Below are positions 1 through 6,259 of a stretch of 8,824 bases of DNA, piece after piece. The position numbers and the translations under genes are program-made. Source of the DNA: JACDET01 sp035568375 (GTDB lineage: Bacteria; Patescibacteriota; Microgenomatia; Levybacterales; UBA12049); the NCBI GenBank assembly GCA_035568375.1, contig DATMOG010000034.1, positions 1 to 8,824 on the forward strand, written 5' to 3'. The notes under the pieces were generated by a model, which was given only the letters and a program-made list of their open reading frames with translations, was not told the origin of the DNA and did no database searches. Every line of letters begins with the position of its first letter. Positions within the stretch are counted from its first letter, which is position 1.

Positions 1-2
1 TT

Positions 3-254
3 CTTGCCCATGTCAATGCTTCTTCAACCGGAGGTGCAGGAAACGTACTTCACGACTATTATATTACCCGAAATAAGATGCTCTTTGGGATGACATATGC
101 TCCACTGAGAACGAAAATTGCACTGATCCGTGAAAGTCTAAGGCTACTTCGATCCGGCAGGCCATTTCAAAAACAAGCTATCCGTGACTTTTATTTAAGA
201 AGATTTAACAAAGGGACCTTTCAAGCTCCTAAACCCCAAAAAGAAAGAGCGTAA
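3..254 (+). CDS. Family 2 glycosyltransferase, C-terminal fragment
   Basis: The reading frame is open from the first bases of the window and stops with TAA at 252-254, so only the last 83 residues are visible. They include HVNASSTGGAG and YYITRNKMLFG, followed by a basic helical stretch (LRTKIALIRESLRLL). The pattern of an aromatic pair, then TRN and an aromatic-glycine, is familiar from the C-terminal part of GT2 enzymes of the rhamnosyltransferase type. These transfer a sugar from a nucleotide donor during cell-surface polysaccharide synthesis. The catalytic GT-A domain lies upstream and cannot be checked. The gene ends by overlapping the 3' end of the opposite-strand gene at 229 by 26 bases. 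The exact sugar and acceptor cannot be told. An uncharacterised protein sharing only this tail remains possible. Confidence 0.72.
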   Translation, partial: LAHVNASSTGGAGNVLHDYYITRNKMLFGMTYAPLRTKIALIRESLRLLRSGRPFQKQAIRDFYLRRFNKGTFQAPKPQKERA

Positions 255-489
255 GCAGTGTACCTAACACAATAATCAGAATATATTCTATGACGATACG
301 CGGATGAAGTTGATGATGGACATAATGATGCACCATCGCCCATACAAAATAAATAAATGCAGTCATGATAATCATTGTTGCTTCCAAATTTGTATTACCT
401 TTAGAAAATAAGACCAAAGATAGACCCCCGCAAAAAATGACAAGATAAATAAGATAATGCCAAAAGTGTTTGCGAAGATTCTTCATCAT
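229..489 (-). CDS. Small three-helix membrane protein with histidine cluster, unknown function
   Basis: This 86-residue hydrophobic protein has three likely membrane helices at about residues 11-29, 36-56 and 65-85. A histidine-rich loop, HHYVHHQLH, sits at residues 54-62 between helices two and three, followed by PRIVIEY. There is no signal peptide and no recognisable enzyme motif. It is the second gene of an operon: its ATG overlaps the TGA of the CAP-domain gene in an ATGA arrangement, which suggests translational coupling. A purine-rich element at 497-504 lies 7 bases before the first ATG; a second ATG follows immediately, so the N-terminus could be one residue shorter. I recall similar small proteins in CPR genomes from general knowledge, but cannot verify it here. 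The link to the CAP protein is inferred only from gene order. Confidence 0.8.
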   Translation of the reverse strand: MMKNLRKHFWHYLIYLVIFCGGLSLVLFSKGNTNLEATMIIMTAFIYFVWAMVHHYVHHQLHPRIVIEYILIIVLGTLLTLFLFGV

Positions 490-1382
490 AAGATAACCCC
501 TCTCCCGATAATAATACCTGCAAGGAGAATAAACAGCAAGAAGAGCATATGATCAACATTATGAGAAAATATCCGAACGATATTTTTACGTTCTACAATG
601 ATTGCATCAATTGCTAAAATTACCAGAAAAAACCCGAGAATAACAAAGGCTATATTCCGTTTAAGTAAATTTGCATCAAATATTGGAGCATTTGCTACTG
701 CAGCCTGTCCTGCCAACGCTGATGGTTGACCAATATTGATATTGCCAGATGGCGATGCAGACTTTGTTCCAGCAAGAATTTTTGGTACCGAATTTGTATT
801 TGTTGTTACATCAGATTGGTACGGACTCCCAAATTCCTGTACAACGAGCGTTGTACTGGTACCGGTGAGTGTTCCCGATTGCACTGAAAAACCAATATCC
901 GTGTAGTTTGGGGAAAGCATATTTGCCCGATGTTCAGGGCTATTCATCCATGCGGTCACTACATCTGAACTTGTATTAAAACCGCGTGCTAAATTCTCTC
1001 CCGCATAAAGATATTCATATCCTGAATTTTTAATAAATACCCATGGCGTTGTCCCATCTGGTGAGACATGCGCCCAATAATTCTTGGCAAACATATCTTT
1101 TGCCTTCATCTGGGCAGCCTGTGTCAGCTCAGGATTGAGATTGAGAGGAGCAAGTCCATTTGTTTCACGTTGAATATTGGTGTATCGCAACAAATCTTGC
1201 ACGGTAATAGAAGCTGTTGCATCTCCCAAAACTGCAGGATATTGTCGTTGCATTCCTTGAAAAACAAGAAGGGCTGAAAAAAGAAGTGTAATAACAATCA
1301 GCAAACTATCATGATGCAGAACACGAGCACGATGCTTATTCGACTCATGAGGAATAAAAAAATGCTGCAATAGCCGCTTCAT
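486..1382 (-). CDS. CAP/SCP-domain (YkwD-like) membrane-anchored extracellular protein
   Basis: The 298-residue protein has a short cytoplasmic N-terminus, a membrane helix at about residues 27-44, and an extracellular CAP domain at about 63-188. Family landmarks are WAHVSPDG (His105), GENLARG (Glu129), and SPEHRAN (Glu150 and His151) followed by NYTDIGF and VVQEFG. These match the His/Glu/Glu/His cavity residues of bacterial CAP proteins. A Ser/Thr/Asn/Gly-rich linker (about 189-240) leads to two further helices, about 243-263 and 279-295, separated by a basic loop. Bacterial CAP proteins are exported and often linked to the envelope or to interactions with other cells, but their chemistry is poorly defined. 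The start at 1382 is favoured because a -10 box lies just upstream. It is the first gene of an operon with the 86-residue membrane protein. Confidence 0.9.
   Translation of the reverse strand: MKRLLQHFFIPHESNKHRARVLHHDSLLIVITLLFSALLVFQGMQRQYPAVLGDATASITVQDLLRYTNIQRETNGLAPLNLNPELTQAAQMKAKDMFAKNYWAHVSPDGTTPWVFIKNSGYEYLYAGENLARGFNTSSDVVTAWMNSPEHRANMLSPNYTDIGFSVQSGTLTGTSTTLVVQEFGSPYQSDVTTNTNSVPKILAGTKSASPSGNINIGQPSALAGQAAVANAPIFDANLLKRNIAFVILGFFLVILAIDAIIVERKNIVRIFSHNVDHMLFLLFILLAGIIIGRGVIL
497..504 (-). promoter_or_regulatory. Ribosome binding site of the 86-residue membrane protein
   Basis: On the minus strand the sequence GAGAGGGG lies 7 bases before the ATG at 489 and inside the 3' end of the CAP gene. 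It supports the first of the two adjacent ATG codons as the start. It also contrasts with several first-of-transcript genes in this window, which have no such element. Confidence 0.5.
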
Positions 1383-1388
1383 TACTCA

Positions 1389-1397
1389 AGTATATCA
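1389..1397 (-). promoter_or_regulatory. Extended -10 promoter of the CAP-domain operon, possibly leaderless
   Basis: On the minus strand TGATATACT ends six bases before the ATG at 1382. Transcription normally starts about seven bases after the -10 hexamer, which would fall on or next to the A of the start codon. No Shine-Dalgarno sequence fits in the gap. No good -35 box is seen at the usual spacing, as expected for an extended -10 promoter. A TTGACA lies further upstream (1442-1447) but has no convincing -10 partner. Confidence 0.5.
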
Positions 1398-1471
1398 CGC
1401 TTTTTATCAAAGTTGCTTCAATAAATTTAGTCGAAGAATAGTGTCAACTTTAGCGTTATTATAGATGATTA

Positions 1472-2566
1472 TCACTTGGAATCACCAGGCTCTGGTTGAT
1501 CAGTATGTCTAGGTTGTGGTAATTTTTGATCATCACTACCAGGATACTTCTTTGTCATTGGACGGTTCCTCAAGCTTTTTGCCAATACTGATAGGGTCGA
1601 CAACTCTTGAGTCGTCGGTACAGAATTCTGTCCAGCACTTTGATTGCCTGGCTGTGCCTGTACTGAGTCTCGTCCAGTAAAAATATCTCCGGATGAGGGT
1701 ACTCCACCGACGCCTGGCTCTTTCTCCTGAGGGCCTTGTTTCTTTGACCCGGCATCTACTCTATCATCTTTTACCTTTCCCCCGGATTCCGTTGGGGAAT
1801 CTGTTGCTGGAGCCTCTGGTGGACGAGTAGAAGGTCTGGCATCATCTCTACCAGGTGCAGGCTCATGAGTTCCTCTACCTTGTTGAGTAGGTTCTTTATC
1901 TTGCTTATTAGCTTTATCTCTTGATGCTTGTTCCCTTTCACTCTTCTTATCAGTAATTTGTTTTCGAGCAGCATCTGTAAGTCTCAGGCCAGCTCTGGTA
2001 GCCGCTCTGGTTGTATCACCTAAAACATTCTTTGTCGCCTTCACGACAACTTTTACTCCTTCTGTAAGTGCAATCGCAGCATCTGCTAAATCTTCTTCAG
2101 GATATTGACCTGTCGTTCTTCGATGACTTACTGCTCCAACGCTACGAGGTGCATATTCCTTATGTTTCCGCAAACCATCGTTAAGTGGTTTCACTGGCTT
2201 TTTGACTCCAAGATCTGTAAGCTTTGATTCTATCTTAGCTAAGTCACGCTGTACATTTTTCACCTCCGCAACAGTTTCATTCCAGCCTCGATCAGTAAGT
2301 CCCATTTGTTCAGCATAAGCTTTTCTTGTTCTGCTGTTTGGTCGATTTTGTAAAGTTCTAAGCACATTTAGCCGACGCTGAGCCGCAATGTAATCCTGAA
2401 CAGTTGTTTCTGCAGGGGAAAGACGTCGTGGTTGTGGAGCACCTTGTTCAGCTCGTCGTCTGTCTTGTGCTGTTGGGATTACTACAACTCTTGCTGCTGC
2501 ACGTCGTTCAGAGCCAGTTGTGGCACTCCATAGTCTTAATCTTCTTAGTGGTCGTCTTTCACTCAT
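1472..2566 (-). CDS. Hypothetical basic coiled-coil/disordered protein divergent from the coupling ATPase
   Basis: I do not recognise this 364-residue protein. The first 50 residues are rich in arginine (RRPLRRLRLW, QDRRRAEQ). Residues about 52-120 look helical and coiled-coil-like, ending in an NVQRDLAKIESKLTDLG segment. Residues about 158-205 form a second helical, alanine-rich segment. From about 206 to the end the chain is low-complexity and rich in Pro, Gly, Asp, Lys and Gln, so probably disordered. It has no cysteine, no signal peptide and no membrane helix, so it is probably cytoplasmic. It starts 197 bases from, and divergent to, the coupling ATPase. Its charge and position would suit a nucleic-acid-binding accessory or a secreted substrate, but that is inference. 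The start at 2566 is the first ATG after a good promoter; no ribosome binding site is seen. Confidence 0.75.
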   Translation of the reverse strand: MSERRPLRRLRLWSATTGSERRAAARVVVIPTAQDRRRAEQGAPQPRRLSPAETTVQDYIAAQRRLNVLRTLQNRPNSRTRKAYAEQMGLTDRGWNETVAEVKNVQRDLAKIESKLTDLGVKKPVKPLNDGLRKHKEYAPRSVGAVSHRRTTGQYPEEDLADAAIALTEGVKVVVKATKNVLGDTTRAATRAGLRLTDAARKQITDKKSEREQASRDKANKQDKEPTQQGRGTHEPAPGRDDARPSTRPPEAPATDSPTESGGKVKDDRVDAGSKKQGPQEKEPGVGGVPSSGDIFTGRDSVQAQPGNQSAGQNSVPTTQELSTLSVLAKSLRNRPMTKKYPGSDDQKLPQPRHTDQPEPGDSK

Positions 2567-2597
2567 AATATATAGTTTATCAATGTATACCTATGGG

Positions 2598-2626
2598 ATT
2601 CTATACCTCTCATGCTGACTTGTCAA
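2598..2626 (-). promoter_or_regulatory. Sigma-70-type promoter of the 364-residue gene
   Basis: On the minus strand a perfect -35 box TTGACA (2626 to 2621) is followed after 17 bases by TAGAAT (2603 to 2598), one mismatch from TATAAT. Transcription would begin near 2591, giving a leader of about 25 bases before the ATG at 2566. A weaker alternative, TGATAAACT at 2582 to 2574, would give an almost leaderless transcript. Confidence 0.6.
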
Positions 2627-2702
2627 GAAGATATTATCTAATGACCATGTTATAAAACATTTAAGCTATAAATTAGCAATATAATCAATATTTTTTCTTA
2701 AC

Positions 2703-2720
2703 TAAGATCGGCCGATTTTA
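2703..2720. promoter_or_regulatory. Imperfect palindrome centred on ATCGGCCGAT, candidate operator
   Basis: The ten bases 2707-2716 read ATCGGCCGAT on both strands. The symmetry extends to 18 bases (2703-2720) with one mismatched pair, 2706/2717. It occupies the place where a -35 box for the -10 at 2740-2745 would lie, so a bound protein would block or assist RNA polymerase. No T-run fits a terminator here. Confidence 0.45.
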
Positions 2721-2734
2721 TAATTCTTGCACAT

Positions 2735-2745
2735 TATGTTATACT
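2735..2745 (+). promoter_or_regulatory. Extended -10 promoter of the coupling ATPase gene
   Basis: TATGTTATACT contains TGn directly before TATACT (2740-2745). Transcription would start near 2752, leaving about 12 bases before the ATG at 2764, too short for a usual ribosome binding site, and none is seen. The first seven bases match the motifs upstream of tsaC and tsaE. Confidence 0.5.
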
Positions 2746-2749
2746 ATAG

Positions 2750-2764
2750 TACTTAATTTAAGTA
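2750..2764. promoter_or_regulatory. Perfect 15-base palindrome over the predicted transcription start and start codon
   Basis: ACTTAA and TTAAGT are perfect inverted copies around a single T at 2757, and T2750/A2764 adds one more pair. The site covers the whole short leader up to the A of the ATG. It could be a repressor site, or a short hairpin in the RNA that hides the start codon. It is AT-rich, so chance is a real alternative. Confidence 0.35.
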
Positions 2765-5700
2765 TGGCACGACTAGAAGGAAATCACAGTGGACCAGGAA
2801 ATATGGAAGGTTGGGACTTTTCAAGAGTTAAAACGTCTCAAGAATCTATGTTTGGACATGAAGGCAAAGTGGCAACTATTGAAACACTTCTTGCCGCAGG
2901 GTTAGTGGTACGTAGAAATTCACCAACAATTGGTAACAGGACGATTATAGGAGTACCTCTTGATCCCCATACTGGCAAAGAATATAGCGGTTGGGTGATG
3001 GTTGCTCCACCTAAATACAATACGTTAGTCATGGGACGTTCAGGAAACGGAAAAACAAACAGTTTTGTTGTACCAAATGCGCTTGCCAGTGAGACTGCAA
3101 CTGTTGCCACCTCAACAAGACCTGACATTATAAGGGAGACAGCGCCTGAATTAATAGCAAGAGGAAGACCTGTTTGGGTCTTCGATCCTTCAGGACTATT
3201 CGCCAAACAAAACAGAGAACTAATTAATGAACAAGGAATCAAAATTTGCACCTGGTCGCCACTTAACGGAGATGGTTCATTTAGGTGGGCAACACAACAG
3301 GCCAGGTTATTAATAGGTGCCAGCGATTTACAAAAGGATACAGGAGACAATACAAATTATTGGAATAGTTATGTCAGGCTCGTTCTAGGACCGCTAATCC
3401 AAGTTAGTGCAAACGCCGATGCTGAGACATTACATGATCATGGGGTTAGAACAAAGATACAGCTCCTGATGAAGTTAGCAGATGTAACTGAACAAAATTT
3501 AGTAGTAGCACAACAGGCAATTACTGACAACCTCGACCAATTACAAGGAAGAATGGATGCCTTGAGAGATTATGCTGACGCGATTAGACCTTTGGAAACA
3601 TCTGATGCTGCACAAGACAATCGAAACAAAATTCTAAAAGAACAATTCACCACGATACAACAACGCTATGAAGCAGCAATTCCTGCAGCAGAAGCAACAT
3701 TAACAAAGCTTACTACAGCAGAAGAGGAAGGGAGACCCGATGAAATAGCAAAGCGCTATGAAGCATTCGATAAAGCAGAATCAGAAAAAATGCGACTTGC
3801 AGGAGCAGTGAGAGAGTTATATGAAATGGCTATATCCGAAAACAATTTAACCGCTGGTGATGCAATGAAACGAGAAGATGACCTTTTTAAAGAACGTTTA
3901 TTGATAAAAAGACACGCGGCTAAACTTAAAAAAGCCTCTCGTCAGATCGATAGAACAGATACAAGAACAGCTGATGCCTACGATCAGATGCTTCAAATGG
4001 TTCTCGAACCATGGGAAAATAAAGCAGCACTCAACTCAGCTGAAATAGAAAATAAATCTGATATTGAGATTTTTGATCCTGCACGTTTTCTCAGTGATGG
4101 TAAAAACGGTATACTTTATGTATTTATTCCATTAAAAGATGCAGATGTATTAGCACCAATAGGGAATTCAATCGTTTCTGCAGTTTTCCGTGAAGCCATT
4201 GAACAACGGGATTCTGAAAACCCTCCAAAAATTCCGCGTATCATTCTGGATGAACAAGCAACTGCTGCGCCTATGGAAAATTTTGATATATTTATGACTG
4301 CTGTACGCGATCGTGTAGAGCTTATTACTGTAGTACAAACACCTAGTTTATTAAGAACAGTTTATGGAAATGATGCAGCTGAAACAATAATGGAAAATCA
4401 CCAAGTTCACATTATCATGCCGCAGGGATCCCGTGGGAGTCTTCTTCCGGAGCTGAGCGGATTAATAGGAAATACTTTTAGTAAAGAAGTTGCGACAAGT
4501 ACAGGAAATGGTCAGACTATTCGTACAACAAGCCAAAGAGTAGATCAAATTGCAGGACCTGATGCTCTCCATGGCATGGCGCCACATACAGGTATCGTCA
4601 TAATAGATAATGTTATTTCTGTTGTGGCTTTTAAAGAAGCCCATGACTTAGGTGTAGACAAACGTGAAAGCGTCTTAACTGATGCACCAAATTTATTACA
4701 AGAAGTAGCAAATGGCAGGAAGCATAATTTCTGGGGTCAACAAGAAATTATGAATGACAATCTATTAAGAGTGGGAGAAACAATTACCGCATTAAATAAC
4801 GCACGAGATGGAATACTTTCGGATACAGCTTTACCTCCAGAGATAGATGAATTTTTAACAAGATTTAATATTCCGCACCAACAAGCTCCTGAAGTAATAA
4901 TTAGACTTATATCTGATCTCAGATATCATGGGACTGACATTGCATTACGGCTAGGAATAAACCCCGCAATAATACCTGAATTAGATGCGCAAGATTCATC
5001 TGAAACAAGTCGTTCAGCGAAGAGAAAGAGGTTATTTGGTAAAAAAAAACTATCTAAGAAAGATTCTGCAATTCCTGAACAGAGTGCTCGAGTTACAGAT
5101 GCTACCACATTAGCCCAACAACATCCGACTACAGGTACAGAATTGAACCATAGCACGAGAGAAATACCCGCCGCACTTGATGATGAAGCACTGCAACCAT
5201 CTGAACATACACAAGAGCAAGTACAAGCTGGGCCAAAAACACTGATAATCATTCCACTATCAGCATCTCCAGATCAATTATCCGCAGCTATATCACTCAA
5301 CGAACGTTTACATGGGACACAAGATGTTTTTACTGCTAAACAAATTGGCGATGCAAACTCTCAACCAGCTGTTCAGCACCAACACGATAACGAACCGTTA
5401 GATACTAAAACGAAGCCCTCTGAACCTGAAAGAATTACTATTATTAAACAACCGGGAGGTAGCTTTATTATTGAGAATCCTGTAGATGTAAAATTTTCAC
5501 AAAAACAACCATCTCAAGTTGAATTTGATTCTGAATCTGAAACTGCAAGAATCACTGCTTATCAATTTCCATGGGGATGTGCTGTTTCGGATGAAGACTT
5601 TCACAGATTAAGCCCTCCGGATCAGGGAGAAAAGAAACCTATTATGATTAGACTCGAGCGGCAAGAGGATGGATCATTTGCTCTTCCGAAACCAAAAGAT

Positions 5701-5919
5701 GATGAAGAACTCACTGAAGCCGGACCGAGAAAAGAGCAAGCTAATCAAAAAGCATTACTCCCTGGCGCATCTGCCGATGCAGAACAGATACCAGCAGCAA
5801 CACAACCTCAACACTTAAGAGCAGTACCTACTGATCTTGCTAAGAAAGCTCTTACTCTTGCTAATCCTGACATAAATACAGCTCATGAACCAGCAAATTC
5901 ACCTAAAATTGAAAAATAG
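2764..5919 (+). CDS. VirD4/TraG-like type IV coupling ATPase with helical insertion and disordered tail
   Basis: The 1051-residue protein carries the coupling-protein landmarks in order. They are Walker A GRSGNGKT (91-98), STRPDIIRET (117-126), VWVFDPSG (137-144), PWENKAAL (416-423), Walker B IILDE (493-497), and VVQTPSLLRTVYG (523-535) followed by ENHQVHIIM. Such hexameric ATPases recruit DNA or protein substrates to type IV secretion channels. The nucleotide-binding fold starts almost at the N-terminus, with no membrane helices, unlike classical VirD4. About 400 residues separate Walker A and B, against about 220 in TrwB as I recall it. The extra part (about 240-400) is charged, helical and coiled-coil-like. 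From about 745 a basic stretch KRKRLFGKKKLSKK leads into a long polar tail containing a duplicated 16-residue motif. No relaxase or channel gene is in the window. Confidence 0.88.
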   Translation: MARLEGNHSGPGNMEGWDFSRVKTSQESMFGHEGKVATIETLLAAGLVVRRNSPTIGNRTIIGVPLDPHTGKEYSGWVMVAPPKYNTLVMGRSGNGKTNSFVVPNALASETATVATSTRPDIIRETAPELIARGRPVWVFDPSGLFAKQNRELINEQGIKICTWSPLNGDGSFRWATQQARLLIGASDLQKDTGDNTNYWNSYVRLVLGPLIQVSANADAETLHDHGVRTKIQLLMKLADVTEQNLVVAQQAITDNLDQLQGRMDALRDYADAIRPLETSDAAQDNRNKILKEQFTTIQQRYEAAIPAAEATLTKLTTAEEEGRPDEIAKRYEAFDKAESEKMRLAGAVRELYEMAISENNLTAGDAMKREDDLFKERLLIKRHAAKLKKASRQIDRTDTRTADAYDQMLQMVLEPWENKAALNSAEIENKSDIEIFDPARFLSDGKNGILYVFIPLKDADVLAPIGNSIVSAVFREAIEQRDSENPPKIPRIILDEQATAAPMENFDIFMTAVRDRVELITVVQTPSLLRTVYGNDAAETIMENHQVHIIMPQGSRGSLLPELSGLIGNTFSKEVATSTGNGQTIRTTSQRVDQIAGPDALHGMAPHTGIVIIDNVISVVAFKEAHDLGVDKRESVLTDAPNLLQEVANGRKHNFWGQQEIMNDNLLRVGETITALNNARDGILSDTALPPEIDEFLTRFNIPHQQAPEVIIRLISDLRYHGTDIALRLGINPAIIPELDAQDSSETSRSAKRKRLFGKKKLSKKDSAIPEQSARVTDATTLAQQHPTTGTELNHSTREIPAALDDEALQPSEHTQEQVQAGPKTLIIIPLSASPDQLSAAISLNERLHGTQDVFTAKQIGDANSQPAVQHQHDNEPLDTKTKPSEPERITIIKQPGGSFIIENPVDVKFSQKQPSQVEFDSESETARITAYQFPWGCAVSDEDFHRLSPPDQGEKKPIMIRLERQEDGSFALPKPKDDEELTEAGPRKEQANQKALLPGASADAEQIPAATQPQHLRAVPTDLAKKALTLANPDINTAHEPANSPKIEK
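5041..5049 (+). other. A9 run, possible slippage site at the core/tail junction of the coupling ATPase
   Basis: Nine adenines encode Lys760-762 in the linker between the ATPase core and the disordered tail. Slippage by -1, or transcripts with one extra A, would continue as ACT ATC TAA, stopping at 5055-5057. The product would be the core without its tail, about 764 residues. This resembles in principle the dnaX two-product arrangement, but no downstream RNA structure was identified. Confidence 0.3.
5434..5694 (+). repeat. Duplicated 16-residue motif in the coupling ATPase tail
   Basis: Residues 891-906 (ITIIKQPGGSFIIENP) and 962-977 (IRLERQEDGSFALPKP) align without gaps. Ile, Gln, Gly, Ser, Phe and Pro are identical, and several other positions are conservative. 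The copies lie 71 residues apart at 5434-5481 and 5647-5694. Both look like a beta hairpin with a GSF turn, inside an otherwise polar tail. The DNA copies are well diverged. Confidence 0.45.
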
Positions 5920-5940
5920 GCTCAGAGGAATATAAACGCA

Positions 5941-6258
5941 TCAATAAATAGCCTCTACTGACTCGCCTACTTTATTCTCATTCACTGGAATATGGAGTAG
6001 AAAACCAAGAGTATTGGCAATACTCAATCCCACACGAATGCCGGTAAATGAACCGGGACCAGGATTTACCTCTATCGCCGTTATCTCTTTCAAATTCAAT
6101 TTATGTGTTTTTAATAATCCTTCAAGCATGGGTAATACAACCTGTGCTTTTCTCGTATCAAGCGACTGCTTTTTGATAATTTCTTTGTTATCAATCCGCA
6201 AACCCACTGTCATTTCCTTATTATTTGTTGTATCAATTATTAAAATTACCTTTTTCAT
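5941..6258 (-). CDS. tsaB: TsaB-like t6A synthesis protein, N-terminal domain only
   Basis: The 105-residue protein begins with LIIDTTNN, the usual start of the TsaB ASKHA fold. It carries the hallmark NPGPGSFTGIRVGLS at residues 65-79, followed by IANTLGF. TsaB is the non-catalytic partner of TsaD in the complex that attaches threonylcarbamoyl to A37 of tRNAs reading ANN codons. Typical bacterial TsaB has about 220-230 residues in two domains; here the chain stops after the first. The stop is only 21 bases from the end of the convergent coupling ATPase gene, and no remnant of the second domain is visible in another frame. The ATG follows the tsaC stop with one base between (TGAAATG), so translation is probably coupled. 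I treat it as an intact short gene, though a degraded one is possible. Confidence 0.82.
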   Translation of the reverse strand: MKKVILIIDTTNNKEMTVGLRIDNKEIIKKQSLDTRKAQVVLPMLEGLLKTHKLNLKEITAIEVNPGPGSFTGIRVGLSIANTLGFLLHIPVNENKVGESVEAIY

Positions 6259-6259
6259 T

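Larger units (their letters stand above)
2567..2763. other. Divergent control region between the 364-residue gene and the coupling ATPase gene
   Basis: This 197-base AT-rich stretch holds no gene. It contains the minus-strand promoter at 2598-2626, the plus-strand extended -10 at 2735-2745, and several inverted repeats. These are ATGTT-n4-AACAT at 2647-2660, an 18-base near-perfect palindrome at 2703-2720, TACTATAGTA at 2742-2751, and a 15-base palindrome at 2750-2764. Some dyads are expected by chance in AT-rich DNA. However, the one at 2703-2720 has a GC-rich centre, and two of them flank the -10 box. Confidence 0.55.

Noticed and set aside
1570..1974. Short alternative frames within the 364-residue gene, considered as evidence for a frameshifted larger protein.
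   Set aside because: The main frame is open for 364 codons with continuous composition, and the alternatives have no motif or continuation.
2680..2685. A perfect TATAAT on the plus strand as the main -10 box of the coupling ATPase gene.
   Set aside because: No acceptable -35 lies 16-18 bases upstream and no TGn precedes it. In such AT-rich DNA the hexamer can occur by chance, and the extended -10 at 2737-2745 fits better.
2838..3350. A 170-codon open frame on the minus strand opposite the coupling ATPase.
   Set aside because: It lies entirely within the Walker A region of a well-supported gene, has no recognisable motif or promoter, and is a composition shadow of the plus-strand frame.
4926..5252. 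A 108-codon minus-strand frame rich in Cys and Ser opposite the coupling ATPase tail.
   Set aside because: The Cys/Ser richness is what the reverse of a Gln/Ala/Thr-rich coding strand produces, and no start signal is seen.
5920..5943. A frameshifted remnant of the TsaB C-terminal domain downstream of the tsaB stop.
   Set aside because: Only 21 bases separate the two stops, and beyond them lies intact coupling ATPase coding sequence, so there is no room for a remnant.
5913..5960. A possible bidirectional terminator between the coupling ATPase and tsaB (AGGCT and AGCCT; AGAGG and CCTCT).
   Set aside because: Stems of only about five pairs enclose loops of over 18 bases, with no T-run following on either strand.
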